From CAUZIR01 sp965250195 (GTDB taxonomy: Bacteria; Chloroflexota; Dehalococcoidia; Lucifugimonadales; UBA2962): 64,000 nt of DNA. Shown here in pieces: positions 1 to 9,448 of the stretch (positions are counted from its first letter, which is position 1; each line of letters begins with the position of its first letter). The stretch is from assembly GCA_965250195.1 (NCBI GenBank), contig OZ252295.1:2542001-2606000 (forward strand), in the 5' to 3' direction. The translations under genes were made by a program, and so were the position numbers. Below the pieces are notes generated by a model. It searched no databases. It had not been told where the DNA came from and saw nothing but the letters and a program-made list of their open reading frames with translations.

Positions 1-1158
1 CTTGCTGTGCATGGAGTTGCGGTTCGCCCCGGCCACCCGGTAGTTCTTGGCGTGGTAGGTAAAACACCGGTCCTGGGAATTCCCGGCTACCCGGTCTCAG
101 CACTGGTGACTTCTGAACTCTTTTTAAGACGAATCATTTACGAATGCTTGGGCATTTCCCAGAAAGTGCTAGAAACGCCAGGTGACTCAAGCCCGCTCGC
201 CGGAGGCCAAGTGGTGGAGGCGCTCGTAACTCGAAAAATCGTCTCACCGGCCGGGGAGGACGAGTTCCTACGCGTCAGGCTTGGCCGGGTTGATGGCAGG
301 CTGATAGCGACTCCCGTGCGGCGTGGCGCGGGAGTGATTATGTCGCTGGTCGAGGCGGACGGAATCGCCCTGCTGCCCCGGTTTACCCAGGGCGCCGAGG
401 CCGGTGGGACGCTCAGCGTAGAGCTGCTGAGACCCCTGGCTGAGATTGAGGGCACGGTGGTGGTGACCGGCAGCCACGACATGACGCTGGACGTGCTGGC
501 GAACCTGCTGGGCGAATCGGGAGGCCCCAGGGTCGCGTCGGCCAGCGTCGGGTCGCTCGGTGGACTCGTCGCCCTGGAGAGGGGCGAGGCGCACATCGCG
601 GGCACTCACCTGCTTGACCCGGAGACCGGCGAATACAACGTTTTGTACGTGCGCCGCCACATATCCAGGTCGGTAACGGTCATTACGCTGGTCCACCGGG
701 TCCAAGGTCTGATTGTGGCACCGGAAAACCCCTGCGACATCTCTTCGATACAAGACCTGTTGAAGGCGCATCTCAGGTTCGTAAACAGGCAACGGGGCTC
801 GGGCACGCGAGTCCTGCTCGACCACGAACTGGCCCGGCTCGGGATCGAGCCCGATGGCATCAGTGGCTACGGTCGTGAGGAGTTCACGCACCTTGCGGTC
901 GCCGCGGCGGTGAGCGTGGGCCGGGCCGACGTGGGCCTGGGCATCAAATCTGCGGCGCGAGCGTTCGGCCTGGACTTCGTCCCCCTTTTGAAAGAGCGCT
1001 ATGACCTGGTGATTCCGTCCGAGCAGATGCAACAGCGTCCGGTCGCAGACGTGCTCGAAGCGATACGCTCGCCACAGTTCAAGGCGAGAGTAGCGGGACT
1101 GGGCGGCTACGACACCGCCGAGACGGGGGTCGTCGTCGAGCGGATCCCGGGGACGTAA
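1..1158 (+). CDS. moeA: MoeA molybdopterin molybdotransferase fused to a PBP-like domain (5' end cut by window)
   Basis: The reading frame is open from the first base, so the gene begins before the window; the GTG at position 7 is not a credible start. The first visible residues (HGVAVRPGHPVVLG, then KTPVLGIPGYPVSALV) match the end of the MoeA catalytic domain, which inserts molybdate or tungstate into molybdopterin. They are followed by a MoeA C-terminal beta domain. The last 230 or so residues, from about GSHDMTLDVLANLL, look like a periplasmic-binding/LysR-substrate type domain known as a C-terminal fusion on MoeA. Its ligand is unknown; an oxyanion or cofactor sensor is a guess. The gene heads a cofactor and metal-enzyme cluster. 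The family call is strong. Confidence 0.9.
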   Translation, partial: LAVHGVAVRPGHPVVLGVVGKTPVLGIPGYPVSALVTSELFLRRIIYECLGISQKVLETPGDSSPLAGGQVVEALVTRKIVSPAGEDEFLRVRLGRVDGRLIATPVRRGAGVIMSLVEADGIALLPRFTQGAEAGGTLSVELLRPLAEIEGTVVVTGSHDMTLDVLANLLGESGGPRVASASVGSLGGLVALERGEAHIAGTHLLDPETGEYNVLYVRRHISRSVTVITLVHRVQGLIVAPENPCDISSIQDLLKAHLRFVNRQRGSGTRVLLDHELARLGIEPDGISGYGREEFTHLAVAAAVSVGRADVGLGIKSAARAFGLDFVPLLKERYDLVIPSEQMQQRPVADVLEAIRSPQFKARVAGLGGYDTAETGVVVERIPGT

Positions 1159-1223
1159 AGATCGCATGGGCCGAGTTCTATCTTCCGCCTCGCCCTATCG
1201 CCCCACCGTGTTAGTCTTTGCCG

Positions 1224-1892
1224 ATGGGAGCGGAGCGCGGTGGCACCGAGGGAACCGTCTTCCCGGACGGCCCCCTGATCACGGGTGTCGTGCTGGCCGG
1301 AGGCCGTAGCCGGAGGCTGGGACGAGACAAGGCGGTCGAGCTGGTTGGCGGCACTTCGCTTGTCTCCCGAGTGATGTCTGTCGTCGAGATAATCACGTCG
1401 GAACTGGTTGTAGTAGTCGCCGACGACGCGCAGGCGAATGCGCTCCCCCTACCCGACCGGGCCAGAGTCGTGCGAGACGTTTATCCCGACGCCGGGTCCC
1501 TGGGCGGCATATATTCCGGTCTCGACGCTGCCTACAACGGTTGGACGCTGGTGGTCGCTTGCGATATGCCGTTTCTCAGTCGGCCGCTTCTTTCGCACAT
1601 GGCTGGGGCGAGGGATGGGGTCGATATCGTAATACCGGTGCTGGACGGCCGACCAGAGCCCACTCACGCTCTCTATTCCAAAAGATGTCTGTCACCGATG
1701 GAGGAGAGCATTCGCACCGGTCGCCTAAAGATAACCGGCTTCTTCGATTCAGTCGCTGTAAAGTACGTCTCACAAGAGACGGTGGAGGGGTTTGACCCGG
1801 ACCGTTGGAGTTTTTTCAACGTGAATACTGAAGAACAGCTGGAAACGGCGAGGGCAAGGGCCGCAGAGATGTTTTCCCAAACCCCGGAATGA
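1224..1892 (+). CDS. mobA: Molybdenum cofactor guanylyltransferase MobA
   Basis: MobA transfers GMP from GTP to molybdopterin to make the guanine dinucleotide cofactor used by enzymes such as formate dehydrogenase. The nucleotide-binding signature LAGGRSRRLGRDKA lies near residues 25-38 and the metal/nucleotide motif CDMPF follows in mid-protein, as expected for the family. Length (about 222 residues) is normal. I chose the ATG at 1224; a TTG two codons upstream is also possible and no clear Shine-Dalgarno decides between them. The stop overlaps the next gene's start as ATGA, which suggests translational coupling. The formate dehydrogenase downstream is the obvious client. Confidence 0.9.
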   Translation: MGAERGGTEGTVFPDGPLITGVVLAGGRSRRLGRDKAVELVGGTSLVSRVMSVVEIITSELVVVVADDAQANALPLPDRARVVRDVYPDAGSLGGIYSGLDAAYNGWTLVVACDMPFLSRPLLSHMAGARDGVDIVIPVLDGRPEPTHALYSKRCLSPMEESIRTGRLKITGFFDSVAVKYVSQETVEGFDPDRWSFFNVNTEEQLETARARAAEMFSQTPE

Positions 1893-2209
1893 AGCTAACT
1901 AGAACACAAAATCGGGCCAGTTCAGACTCCGAGGTCTCCGCGATAGTCGAGCTTTTCGGCAACGCACGGCTTTTGGCGGGCCGCAGTACTGTCGAACTGA
2001 CGCTGCCCGTCGAAGTATCGGCGGGCGAGGTCGCGGGGCGTCTGGCAGCGGCATTGCCCGAACTTGTCGGCGAGGTGTTGAATCCCGAGGGAGGCTTGAT
2101 GACGAGTTACATCCTCAATCTGAACGGGACTGCATTCATGTCCGAGACGGAAAGACGGATAATACCCGGAGACCGGATTCTGCTCTTCTCCAGCCAGGCG
2201 GGCGGATGA
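1889..2209 (+). CDS. MoaD/ThiS-like sulfur carrier protein
   Basis: A 106-residue beta-grasp protein ending in Gly-Gly, the C-terminal signature of MoaD and ThiS sulfur carriers that are activated as thiocarboxylates. Its last residues read LLFSSQAGG. It has an N-terminal extension of about 20 residues relative to typical 80-residue MoaD. It overlaps mobA by 4 bases and overlaps the aldehyde ferredoxin oxidoreductase start by 4 bases, a neighbourhood often seen for MoaD-like partners of tungsten enzymes. It may donate sulfur during molybdopterin synthesis for that enzyme in particular. A role in another sulfur-transfer pathway cannot be excluded. Confidence 0.85.
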   Translation: MKLTRTQNRASSDSEVSAIVELFGNARLLAGRSTVELTLPVEVSAGEVAGRLAAALPELVGEVLNPEGGLMTSYILNLNGTAFMSETERRIIPGDRILLFSSQAGG

Positions 2210-4092
2210 CTGCTCTGCGTGAGTCCGCCGTTAGGAAACGGGCGTCCCAGCCGGCCGACGGCACTTTGTTTGGTTATCAAGGCCGGGCCCTGGTGGTGGA
2301 CCTGGGCAGCGACGAGGCGGCTTTCGAACCCATCCCCGAGGACGTCCTGCGTGCCTTCATTGGAGGCACCGGGCTTGGGGCGTGGCTCCTGTACAAGCAT
2401 TGCCCACCGGGCGCCGACCCGCTGGGTCCGGAAAACCCGCTGATTTTCGTCACCAGTCCACTCGTCGGCTCTCGCCTCACGACGTCCAGCAAGTTCGCGG
2501 TGGTCACCAAGTCGCCCCTGACGGGGTTCATCGGCGACTCGCTGTCATCGAGTTTCATGGCGACCGAACTCAAGCGCTGCGGCTTCGACGCCCTGGTGAT
2601 AAAAGGCGCGTGCGCCAGGCCGACACTTCTGAAGATCGAGGACGGCGATGTGGAGGTACTTGATGCGACCGACCTGTCGGGAAAAACGACGTCGGAAACA
2701 GAGCGGGCAGTAAAAGAGCGCCTGGGCCGCCGGTTCAGGGTGGCGTGCATCGGCGCGGCAGGTGAGTCATTGGTACGCTTCGCGAGCATACGCAGCGACG
2801 GCGGGAGGCAGGCGGGCCGCACCGGCGTGGGCGCGGTGATGGGATCGAAGGGGCTTAAAGCCATCGCCGTGCGCGGCTCCGCCACGGTGCCGGTAGCCGA
2901 CGCAGAGGCGCTCGAACGCATCGGGCGCGGACTGAGCCGCCGCAGCCTGGGACCCGCCACCGAGAAGTATCGGACGCTGGGGACGATGGCCAACGTGGAG
3001 GTTTTCAGCCGCCTGGGGAGCCTGCCGACTCGCAATTTCCAGAGTTCCACCTTCGCGGGCGCCGCGGCGATTGGAGGCGAGAGATTCCACTCCGAGCACC
3101 GGGTGAAGAACGCTCACTGTGCGAATTGCACGATCGGCTGCGAGCACGTCATGACGACCACCGACGACGGCAATCAGACCAGCGGCCGCATGGAGTACGA
3201 GTCGGCGTTCGCGCTGGGCTCGCTGCTCGGGGTGTCAGACTCCAACGCCGTGCTCAGGGCGTCGGTACTGTGTGACGAATTGGGCATGGACACGATAAGC
3301 GCCGGAGCTACTCTCGCCTGGTGTGCTGAGAGCATTTCGAAAGGACTTATCGACGGAGAGTCCGGACTGTCGTTTGGGGACGGCGACGCTGTGCTCGTTT
3401 CGCTGGAATCGATCGCGCAACGGCGGGGCCTCGGCGACCTGCTGGCGGAGGGCTGCAAGCGAGCAGCACAAATCGTAAAACAGGGCTCGGAGGCGTGGGC
3501 GATGCACGTCAAGGGCCTGGAAATGCCCGGCTACGAGCCCCGGTCCCTTAAGACGATGGCGCTGGCCCTGGCCGTCAGTACCCGCGGCGCCTGCCATAAC
3601 CGGTCGTCCGCCTACGAGGCAGACTTTTCCGACCGCGTGGACCGCCTCAGCATCGACCAAAAGCGAGGGGAGATCACGGCCGAGGGGGAGGATTTCTCCG
3701 CCGTGATGGACTCGCTGGTGTGGTGCAAGTTTTTGCGCAAGGTTTTCGATGACTTCTACGCCGAGTCGGCCGCCGTGCTTTCCCACATCACCGGCTGGGA
3801 TGTGACGGAGGATGAGCTTCGCATCGCGGGCGAGCGCATCAACAATCTGAAGAAGTCATTCAACATCCGTGAGGGTTGGAAGCGGTCAGACGACTCATTG
3901 CCCCCGAGAATCTTGACGGAGGAACTTCCCGACGGGCCCGGCAAGGGCGTCGGCCTAACTCAGAGCGATCTGGAGGTGATGATCGACTCATATTACGAGG
4001 CACGCGGCTGGAACCGGGACGGCAGCATCCCCGCCTCCAAGCTGGCCGACCTGGGTCTCAAACACATCTCGACGGTTTCGGCCGGCGCTTGA
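2206..4092 (+). CDS. aor: Tungsten-containing aldehyde ferredoxin oxidoreductase
   Basis: Enzymes of this family oxidise aldehydes to acids with ferredoxin as acceptor, using a tungsten bis-pterin centre and one [4Fe-4S] cluster. The 628-residue protein shows the full family layout: N-terminal pterin-binding domain beginning GYQGRALVVDLG, the motif GRTGVGAVMGSKGLKAIAVRG, the cluster motif CANCTIGC (C-x2-C-x3-C) at about residue 305, and the late cysteine in STRGACHNRSS. Length matches the family (about 600-630). The start overlaps the MoaD-like gene by 4 bases. Substrate cannot be read from sequence; the family also includes benzoyl-CoA reductase subunits and uncharacterised members. Confidence 0.92.
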   Translation: MTALRESAVRKRASQPADGTLFGYQGRALVVDLGSDEAAFEPIPEDVLRAFIGGTGLGAWLLYKHCPPGADPLGPENPLIFVTSPLVGSRLTTSSKFAVVTKSPLTGFIGDSLSSSFMATELKRCGFDALVIKGACARPTLLKIEDGDVEVLDATDLSGKTTSETERAVKERLGRRFRVACIGAAGESLVRFASIRSDGGRQAGRTGVGAVMGSKGLKAIAVRGSATVPVADAEALERIGRGLSRRSLGPATEKYRTLGTMANVEVFSRLGSLPTRNFQSSTFAGAAAIGGERFHSEHRVKNAHCANCTIGCEHVMTTTDDGNQTSGRMEYESAFALGSLLGVSDSNAVLRASVLCDELGMDTISAGATLAWCAESISKGLIDGESGLSFGDGDAVLVSLESIAQRRGLGDLLAEGCKRAAQIVKQGSEAWAMHVKGLEMPGYEPRSLKTMALALAVSTRGACHNRSSAYEADFSDRVDRLSIDQKRGEITAEGEDFSAVMDSLVWCKFLRKVFDDFYAESAAVLSHITGWDVTEDELRIAGERINNLKKSFNIREGWKRSDDSLPPRILTEELPDGPGKGVGLTQSDLEVMIDSYYEARGWNRDGSIPASKLADLGLKHISTVSAGA

Positions 4093-4101
4093 AGCGGGAA
4101 T

Positions 4102-4485
4102 ATGGACGAAAAACCCATCTATCAGGACGAGGTGGTGACGGTGACCCGGTCACAGTGCGTAGTACGTTCTCAGAAGTACCCGTTGGGCGGTGTCACTTCG
4201 ATATCGAACCGCACAAGAGAGGCGAACAAGATGTGGCCAATGATAATGTCGGCCGCGGGAGCAATAATCCTGCTCGGGGGACTGCAAGGGGGCGGCACCC
4301 CGGCGCTCGTGGCGGGAGCAATTGTCGCGGGCCTTGGGGTCTTTTGGTACCGCAGCCTCACGGTCAAATACGCCGTCGTGCTCACGACGGAGGCCGGGGA
4401 CACTGAGGTTCTGACTTCGGACGATGAAGATTGGATCAGCAACGTTACATCGGCCCTCAACGACGCGATGGTCGCGCGCAAATGA
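4102..4485 (+). CDS. Small membrane protein, DUF6232-like
   Basis: A 127-residue protein with a short N-terminal beta-rich region (DEVVTVTRSQCVVRSQKYPL), two adjacent hydrophobic segments at roughly residues 45-65 and 68-85, and a C-terminal soluble tail. This layout resembles the DUF6232 family, whose role is unknown. It starts 9 bases after the aldehyde ferredoxin oxidoreductase gene and lies 15 bases before the formate dehydrogenase genes, so it is probably co-transcribed. Nothing visible links it to catalysis. The domain assignment is from pattern similarity only. Confidence 0.6.
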   Translation: MDEKPIYQDEVVTVTRSQCVVRSQKYPLGGVTSISNRTREANKMWPMIMSAAGAIILLGGLQGGGTPALVAGAIVAGLGVFWYRSLTVKYAVVLTTEAGDTEVLTSDDEDWISNVTSALNDAMVARK

Positions 4486-4500
4486 TCCGGTCAATTTGCT

Positions 4501-5016
4501 GTGACTGAATCCACCAAATCTGCTCGAAACGAGTTGCGAGCCGCTTTGCGCGAGAAGTTCCCCCGAGAGCACGGGCAACTTCTGCCCGCGCTCCACTATT
4601 TGCAGCACGAGTTCGACTATCTCCCGGACTGGGGGATGGAGGTCGTTTCCTGGCACCTCGGCATCCCGGCCAGCGAGGTTTACGGGGCCGCAACCAGCTA
4701 CTCGGACCTGCGGGTGGAACGGCTAGGCGAACACGTAATCCGGGTTTGTACGGGCCTTTCCTGCCGGGTGGCAGGTGCCGACGCGGTGTTGGACGCTATC
4801 AAAGTCAGACTCGGCACCGAGGTCGGCGAGACAGCGGAGTTGAACGACGCCTCCGGCGGCACCCACGGCACTGGAGTGTCCCTTGAGCATACGGCTTGCG
4901 GATTTCTCTGCGCGGTCGCCCCGGCGGTGCAGATCGACGGACGCTGGCACGGGCGCGCCAACCCCGGCAGGATGGTCGCGAAGATTGATCGCCTGGCGAA
5001 CAAGAGGCCATCGTGA
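4501..5016 (+). CDS. fdsG: NuoE-like [2Fe-2S] subunit of NAD-linked formate dehydrogenase
   Basis: This 171-residue thioredoxin-like ferredoxin carries the expected four cysteines as CTGLSC (C-x4-C) and CGFLC (C-x3-C), preceded by the helical domain typical of NuoE. It starts with GTG and its end overlaps the next gene by 4 bases (GTGA). With the following NuoF-like and molybdopterin subunits it forms the gamma-beta-alpha order of soluble NAD-dependent formate dehydrogenases. It would pass electrons between the flavin subunit and the catalytic chain. A NuoE of another NADH-using complex is the alternative, but the neighbours argue against it. Confidence 0.88.
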   Translation: MTESTKSARNELRAALREKFPREHGQLLPALHYLQHEFDYLPDWGMEVVSWHLGIPASEVYGAATSYSDLRVERLGEHVIRVCTGLSCRVAGADAVLDAIKVRLGTEVGETAELNDASGGTHGTGVSLEHTACGFLCAVAPAVQIDGRWHGRANPGRMVAKIDRLANKRPS

Positions 5017-6614
5017 CAACCCAGGCCGCCTACGAAGGGCTCCGGGGCGCTGCTGAGGGTCGCTTGTCGGCGCACGCGGACAAATTCAGAGTCGCTGTGC
5101 AGGTGGGTCATTGCTCGGTTTCCGTGGGCGCCGAAGAGGTCGTGGGGGCGTTCGAGGGAGACCTTCTCGACAACGCCCACCTCGTCGTGACGGGCTGCGA
5201 CGGGGCCTGCTGGAACGCTCCGGCGGTGGTGGTGACGGCCCCGGACGGCCCCTCGGTCCGTTTGCCGAGAGTAGATTTCGACACGGCTGTGCGCATCTCA
5301 ACAATGCTCGAAGGAGGATCCGCACCGCTGCGATACGAGGACGACTCGGCGTTCCTGTCAGGGCAGACGCGGGTGGCGCTGGACGGCTGCGGTGAGATCA
5401 GCGCGGTCGGCATCGACGAGTACCTGTCGAAGGGCGGTTACGCCGGGCTGGCCGTGGCTCTAGACCTGTCCTCGGAGGCGGTGATCGCCCTGGTGAAGGA
5501 GTCGGGACTGAGAGGCCGCGGGGGCGCCTACTTCCCGGCGGCGCTCAAGTGGGAGGGCGCACGCAAGGCCGCGGGCGAGCCCCGGTATCTAGTCGTCAAC
5601 TCCGAAGAGGGCGAACCGGGCCTGTTCAAAGACCGTCACCTGATGGAGAGTCTGCCACACAAGGTGATCGAAGGGGCCCTCATTGCTGCTTACGCCGCGG
5701 GCGCCGAGGCGATCTTTATCTACATAAACGCCGAGGCGGACCTTTCGTCCGAGCGCATGGCCAGGGCGCTGGCCGACGCGACGGCGCTGGGGCTTGTCGG
5801 CGACGAGGTTCTCGGGTCGGGATGGTCGGTGTCGGTGGAGATTCGACGTGGGGCGGGGGGCTACGTGTGCGGCGAAGAGACCACGCTACTCAACACGATG
5901 GAGGGCTACCGCCGGGAGCCCCGGCTACGACCGCCCTTCCCGACCGAGTCTGGATACCTGAGCAGACCGACGGTGATCAACAACGCCGAGACTCTCTCCA
6001 ACCTGCCGTTCATCCTGGCTAAAGGCGCTGAGGCGTTCGCCGCTATCGGTGTCGAAGGGGCTTCGGGAACGAAGGTCCTGAGCCTGTCCGGGGCGGTCCA
6101 GCGGCCGGGCCTGGTCGAAGTCGCGTTCGGCACCCCTCTCAGGGGTTTGGTGATGGATATCGGAGGTGGCCCTCTGGAAGGTCGCTCCCTGACAGCGCTT
6201 GGTGTTGGCGGGCCGTCTAGCGGGCTTTTGCCGCCTGCGTCCCTGGACCTAAAGATCATGCCGGGGATGTTGCACGAGTCCGGAGTGATGCTGGGCGCCG
6301 GAGGCCTGGTGGCACTGGATGATGCGGTCGGCGTGGTCGAGGCGATGCGTGCGCTGGCCGCCTACAACGCCGACGAGTCTTGCGGAAAATGCACGCCGTG
6401 CAGAGAAGGCACACCGCGCATGGTCGAGGCCATCGACCGCCTGGCCTCCGGCGACGGTTCGCAGGCCGATCTGGATGAGCTTGTATACCTGGCAGAAGTT
6501 GTCGGAACGGCCTCGCTATGCGGTCTGGGACAGGCCGCCGGTGGCCCCATAACGAGCTTCCTACACTTTTTCCCCGGAGCATTGCAAGTCGGCGGAGATG
6601 AAGTTGATGGTTGA
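5013..6614 (+). CDS. fdsB: NuoF-like NAD(H)/FMN subunit of formate dehydrogenase
   Basis: A 533-residue flavin and NAD-binding subunit. The first 110 or so residues form a thioredoxin-like ferredoxin domain with cysteines in VGHCSVSVG and TGCDGAC. The FMN/NAD region has RGRGGAYFPAALKW and GAGGYVCGEETTLLNTMEG. The [4Fe-4S] motif ESCGKCTPCREG with a distant partner cysteine in SLCGLG closes the chain. Start is GTG, coupled to the upstream gene. The subunit would reduce NAD+ with electrons from formate. A copy of the dispersed hairpin repeat follows the stop codon, separating it from the catalytic subunit gene by 78 bases. Confidence 0.9.
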   Translation: MTTQAAYEGLRGAAEGRLSAHADKFRVAVQVGHCSVSVGAEEVVGAFEGDLLDNAHLVVTGCDGACWNAPAVVVTAPDGPSVRLPRVDFDTAVRISTMLEGGSAPLRYEDDSAFLSGQTRVALDGCGEISAVGIDEYLSKGGYAGLAVALDLSSEAVIALVKESGLRGRGGAYFPAALKWEGARKAAGEPRYLVVNSEEGEPGLFKDRHLMESLPHKVIEGALIAAYAAGAEAIFIYINAEADLSSERMARALADATALGLVGDEVLGSGWSVSVEIRRGAGGYVCGEETTLLNTMEGYRREPRLRPPFPTESGYLSRPTVINNAETLSNLPFILAKGAEAFAAIGVEGASGTKVLSLSGAVQRPGLVEVAFGTPLRGLVMDIGGGPLEGRSLTALGVGGPSSGLLPPASLDLKIMPGMLHESGVMLGAGGLVALDDAVGVVEAMRALAAYNADESCGKCTPCREGTPRMVEAIDRLASGDGSQADLDELVYLAEVVGTASLCGLGQAAGGPITSFLHFFPGALQVGGDEVDG

Positions 6615-6623
6615 TTACCGAGA

Positions 6624-6676
6624 CGATGAGCGCTTGCGCGAAGAAGCATTTAGAACGAACGAAGTGAGCGGAGAAC
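6624..6676 (+). repeat. Dispersed two-hairpin repeat, copy 1
   Basis: The element reads GATGAG, then stem 1 (GCGCTTGCGC), then GAAGAAGC, then stem 2 (CGAAC-GAA-GTGAG) and ends CGGAGAAC. It fills the gap between the NuoF-like and formate dehydrogenase alpha genes. The same module recurs near 21732, 26779, 52682, 58427 and 59230. The downstream gene has its own ribosome binding site (AGGAG at 6680) outside the repeat. Confidence 0.8.
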
Positions 6677-6692
6677 CACAGGAGTCCGAGTC

Positions 6693-9434
6693 ATGACCGT
6701 CACACTTTCGATTGACGGCCGGGAGGTGTCGGTAAACGACGGGGCGTCTGTGCTGGACGCCGTCAACGCCTCCGGGACGTACGTGTCTCAGCTTTGCAAG
6801 GATCCTGACATGAAGGCGATCGGCGCCTGTCGCACATGCCTGGTTCAGGTTTCGGACGTGCGCGGTCTCCCCGCTTCGTGCTCGGTGCCGGCGGCCGAGG
6901 GCATGAAGGTGTGGACGGACACCCCGGAAGTTCGCCGCATCCGAACCGGCGTTATCGAGATGACGCTCTCTATGGTCGAGCCGGGCTCGAACGACTCTTC
7001 TCGCGAGCGCTCATCGTCTTCGCAATCCAACGGGGGCACGGGTCACCGTGAGCTTACGATCGCGGCCGAACACCACGGGATTGCCTCGTCCCGTTGGACG
7101 GGTCGTGAACGTGAAGAGGTCGATGAGTCCAACCCCGTCTTCGACATCGCGATGCAGGACTGCATTTTGTGCGGCCGGTGCGCCCAGGCCTGCCAGGAAG
7201 GCCACCAGTTCATCGGCGCTATCGACTTCCTCGGTGCCGGTAGCGCGACCAGCCGCATCGGCACGTTTATGGACCGGCCGCTGGTGGACTCGTCATGCAC
7301 CACCTGCGGACAGTGCCTCTCTGTCTGTCCCACCGGCGCGATACGGACGAAGGAGCCGGTCGATAGCGTCGCCAAGACCGTCACGACCACCTGCCCCTAC
7401 TGCGGCGTCGGCTGCGGCATCAAGGCCCGCGTCGATGATAGCGACGCCATTGTCGAGATGCTCGACGACCCTGACAATCGCTCCAGTCTGGGTATGCTCT
7501 GCGTGAAGGGCCGGTACGGCTACACGTTCGTACACCACGAGGATCGGCTGACGACACCGCTGATACGCGAAGACGGGGAGCTGCAACCGGCGAGCTGGGA
7601 CGAGGCGCTGGACCTGGTCGCAGAGAAGCTATCAGGGTACTCAGCGGACGAGTTCGGGACACTGTGCTCGGCCAAGGCTACCAACGAGGACGGGTACATT
7701 CAGCAAAAGTTCGCAAGGCTGGTCATGGGGACCAACAACATTGATCACTGCACGCGTTTGTGTCACGCCCCGTCTGTCAAAGCAATGTTGGTGGCACTGG
7801 GGAGCGGCGCCACGTCCAACTCCTACGTGGATTACGAAGAGGCCGGTTGCCTGGTGATCGTGGGGTCGGACGCGAATTCCAACCACCCGGTCGCGGCCGC
7901 CCGCATGAGACGGGCCGTCGTGGAGCGCGGCGCCAAACTGATCGTCATCAACCCTCGCCGCATCGACATGTGCGACTACGCCGATATCTGGATGCGTCCC
8001 CGGCCGGGCACGGACGTGGCCCTACTGAACGCCATGGCAAAGGTAATTCTGGACGAGGGCCTGGCGGACGACGGATTCGTGCAAGAGCGCACAGAGGGCT
8101 TCGAGGACTGGCGCAGCGTGGTGGCGCGCTATGACCTGGACCACGCCGAGAAGATTACCGGCGTCCCGGCGCGGGACATCGCAACTGCGGCCAGAATCTA
8201 CGCCAGCCCGCCTTTCTCCGGCTCCTGCCTGATATGGGGAATGGGCATCACCCAGCACACGAACGGAACCGCCAACGCCCACGGTCTGGTCAATTTGGCA
8301 CTTGTGGCCGGTCAACTGGGCAAACCGGGGTCGGGCATTTCGCCGCTACGGGGCCAGAACAACGTGCAGGGCTGCGGAGACGCCGGATGTATCCCCGACA
8401 ATCTGCCCGGCTATCAGAACGTCGCTTCGGACGCACTGGCGAAATTCACGGCCGCCTGGGGCAATCACGCGATCCCCGGTGAAAAGGGCCTGGTCATTAC
8501 CGAGATGGTCAAAGAAATGGACTCCGGGCGCATCAAGGCCATGTATGTCACGGGCGAGAACCCGCTACTGTCCGAGCCGGACCTCACTCACGCCGAGCGG
8601 TCGTTCAAGAGCCTGGAATTTCTTGTTGTTCAGGACATTTTCATGCACGAGACGGCGGAGATCGCGGACGTCGTTCTGCCCGCGACTTCGTTTGCTGAAA
8701 AAGACGGTACGTTCACTAACAGTGAGCGCCGCGTTCAACGTGTGCGCCAGGCCGTCAATCCGGTGGGCGACAGCCGCCCGGACTGGGAGATCATTTGCGA
8801 CGTGGCACGACGGGTGGCAACCCGACGGGGCCAGGACCTGTCCGATCAGTTTTCTTATTCTCATCCCTCCCAGATCTGGGACGAGATGGCGTCTCTAACA
8901 CCGATTGTCGCTGGCATTAGCTACGACCGCCTCGACGACGAGGGTGGCATCCAGTGGCCGTGCCCGGCCCCGGACCACCCCGGTACCAGGTACCTCTATG
9001 GAACCGATTTCCCGAGGGGTCCGAGGGCCCGATTCGTCCCCTTCGACCAGGGTCCCGCGGCTGAAGAGCTGCCTTCGAAGCGGTTCCCACTGATCCTCAA
9101 CACCGGCCGCATTCTTTATCACTGGCATGGTGGGACCATCACCAGGCGCGCCCCGACGCTGCTGGCACGGGCGCCCGAGGTGACGCTATCCATGAACGAG
9201 CAAGACGGCGCGCGCTACGACATCGTCGAGGGCGACTGGGTTGCACTCAAATCGCGCCGGGGTACGCTGGAGGCGAGAGTGCTGTTCGACCACAAGATGC
9301 AGGAGGGGCAGGTGTTCGTGCCGTTCGTGAAGCTGCGCGAGTCGGCGGCGAACTTCCTCACCAACTCTGCCCTGGACCCGGACTCCAAGATTCCCGAATA
9401 CAAGGTCTGCGCGGTGCGCGTAGAAAAGGTCTAA
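6693..9434 (+). CDS. fdsA: Formate dehydrogenase catalytic subunit (Cys-type molybdopterin enzyme)
   Basis: A 913-residue enzyme oxidising formate to CO2. In order: an N-terminal [2Fe-2S] domain (LCKDPDMKAIGACRTC, then a fourth cysteine in PASCSV), a His/Cys region, two [4Fe-4S] motifs (CILCGRCAQAC and CTTCGQCLSVCP), a further cluster motif (CPYCGVGC with a later C in MLCVKG) and the molybdopterin domains. The likely metal ligand is Cys357 in CTRLCHAPS, so this is a cysteine rather than selenocysteine form. The C-terminal dinucleotide-binding domain is intact. ATG at 6693 follows AGGAG. Together with the two upstream genes it should form an NAD-linked complex needing the MobA product. Confidence 0.92.
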   Translation: MTVTLSIDGREVSVNDGASVLDAVNASGTYVSQLCKDPDMKAIGACRTCLVQVSDVRGLPASCSVPAAEGMKVWTDTPEVRRIRTGVIEMTLSMVEPGSNDSSRERSSSSQSNGGTGHRELTIAAEHHGIASSRWTGREREEVDESNPVFDIAMQDCILCGRCAQACQEGHQFIGAIDFLGAGSATSRIGTFMDRPLVDSSCTTCGQCLSVCPTGAIRTKEPVDSVAKTVTTTCPYCGVGCGIKARVDDSDAIVEMLDDPDNRSSLGMLCVKGRYGYTFVHHEDRLTTPLIREDGELQPASWDEALDLVAEKLSGYSADEFGTLCSAKATNEDGYIQQKFARLVMGTNNIDHCTRLCHAPSVKAMLVALGSGATSNSYVDYEEAGCLVIVGSDANSNHPVAAARMRRAVVERGAKLIVINPRRIDMCDYADIWMRPRPGTDVALLNAMAKVILDEGLADDGFVQERTEGFEDWRSVVARYDLDHAEKITGVPARDIATAARIYASPPFSGSCLIWGMGITQHTNGTANAHGLVNLALVAGQLGKPGSGISPLRGQNNVQGCGDAGCIPDNLPGYQNVASDALAKFTAAWGNHAIPGEKGLVITEMVKEMDSGRIKAMYVTGENPLLSEPDLTHAERSFKSLEFLVVQDIFMHETAEIADVVLPATSFAEKDGTFTNSERRVQRVRQAVNPVGDSRPDWEIICDVARRVATRRGQDLSDQFSYSHPSQIWDEMASLTPIVAGISYDRLDDEGGIQWPCPAPDHPGTRYLYGTDFPRGPRARFVPFDQGPAAEELPSKRFPLILNTGRILYHWHGGTITRRAPTLLARAPEVTLSMNEQDGARYDIVEGDWVALKSRRGTLEARVLFDHKMQEGQVFVPFVKLRESAANFLTNSALDPDSKIPEYKVCAVRVEKV

Positions 9435-9448
9435 GAGCCCAGCCTCAC

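Noticed and set aside
268..1167. 299-codon minus-strand ORF opposite moeA
   Set aside because: Shadow of the moeA frame, which matches known domains.
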